NCBI GenBank assembly: GCA_009602735.1
Contig: WELA01001462.1
Location: 29,733-93,732, forward strand
Source of the DNA: Mesotaenium endlicherianum
Taxonomy: Eukaryota > Streptophyta > Zygnematophyceae > Zygnematales > Mesotaeniaceae
DNA: 64,000 bases
Reading direction: 5' to 3'
The position numbers were made by a program, and so were the translations under genes. Shown here piece after piece: positions 63,373 through 64,000 of this stretch (positions are counted from its first letter, which is position 1; every line of letters begins with the position of its first letter). The notes beneath the pieces were generated by a model. It worked only from the letters and a program-made list of their open reading frames with translations, was not told the origin of the DNA and ran no database searches.

Positions 63373-64000
63373 CTAGGCAGGCTTATACCTCTCGCCCTCC
63401 CTACCTGGGCAGAATGTGGTTATAAAGAGGGGAAGGGGGAAGGGGGAGGGGGAGGGGGAGGACGAGGAAGGTATACTAACATTGAGCATGCTCTCAGCTG
63501 TAACATCACAATTGCAGAAACAAGCGTGCCAAATGCCTGACGAGCAATACACACAGTCCATTTTTTCCAGTTTCAAATTTTTAAGTGGCTGGTGGAGGAG
63601 GATCACGAGTGGAGATGGGCAAATTGGGGGAGGGGGTAAGGGAGCACCAGATGACGGAGAGCAGGCAGGGCAGCTGCCGCTGCTGTTGCTGCGGCGGAAG
63701 TCCGCGGCCGTAAGCATGGTGGGCCTGCTGCAGTGCGCGCCCCAGCCAGCCTGCTGCCATGGTCAAGACCAGCGAGTGCGCTGTAGCATCCGCATCAGCA
63801 GGAGGAGGAAAGGTGTGCCAGGGAGATCACCACATGGCAGCAGCAGAAGCACTAGTGGCGTTGGAAGGCTCAGCGTCAAGACATTCAGGCACGTAGTCAA
63901 CATTGGTGAGAAGGATGTGACAATCTGTGTCCACTTTCGGCCAGGCCCACTGTAAATATCTTGCATACACGCAAATGTTGTTCCATAACAAGATGGTTTC
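63373..64000. other. Right end, no assigned gene
   Basis: This holds a GGGGGA-type simple repeat at about 63429-63462 and overlapping GC-rich frames on both strands near 63600-63770. None has supported splice borders or a recognisable domain, and the window ends here. Confidence 0.4.

Overview
The window is nuclear DNA of a photosynthetic eukaryote of the green lineage, most likely a green alga. Genes are split by many GT-AG introns and the standard stop codons are used. The gene set is plant-like: a CYP711/MAX1-like P450, a polyprenol reductase, an ABCC transporter without TMD0, a plastid-type EamA transporter, a plant-type GH1 beta-glucosidase and a sirtuin. GC-rich gene bodies (about 22-36, 39-43.5 and 46-50 kb) alternate with AT-rich spacers. 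No class or species can be named from this evidence. No retroelement, DNA transposon, CRISPR array or organellar DNA was recognised.

Layout. 3.2-6.4 kb (+): AT-hook protein with two Tudor/Agenet-like modules. 8.9-12.7 kb (-): polyprenol reductase (SRD5A3/DFG10 type). 14.1-18.9 kb (-): CYP711-clan P450. 19.1 kb (+): tRNA-Gly(CCC). 20.7-35.8 kb (+): ABCC/MRP transporter of about 20 used exons. 38.0-43.5 kb (+): EamA/DMT transporter. 44.7-52.8 kb (-): 13-exon GH1 glycosidase, convergent with the transporter and divergent from the sirtuin at 53.6-56.5 kb (+). From 56.5 kb to the end I see only unidentified exon candidates, repeats and a 294-base G run. I rebuilt the exon models by requiring GT-AG borders, matching phases and continuous family homology. 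Every junction in the P450, GH1, sirtuin and AT-hook models keeps frame.

Main observations. (1) The ABCC gene has two adjacent 112-nt exons encoding alternative versions of the same 37 residues. Neither length is a multiple of three, and using both breaks the frame, so they look like mutually exclusive exons swapping an intracellular loop. (2) An 895-bp perfect repeat separated by a single N duplicates two exons of the EamA transporter and is almost surely an assembly error. (3) The two Tudor-like modules of the AT-hook protein are interrupted by a phase-0 intron at the same place, a trace of internal duplication. (4) The P450 has the MAX1-like I-helix without the usual acidic residue.

No operon-like grouping is implied. 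The genes look like independent housekeeping, metabolic and transport loci. Assembly flaws (single Ns at 22864, 41455, 47159 and 60002; 38 Ns at 27719-27756; the G run) limit some models, above all the N-terminal membrane part of the ABC transporter.
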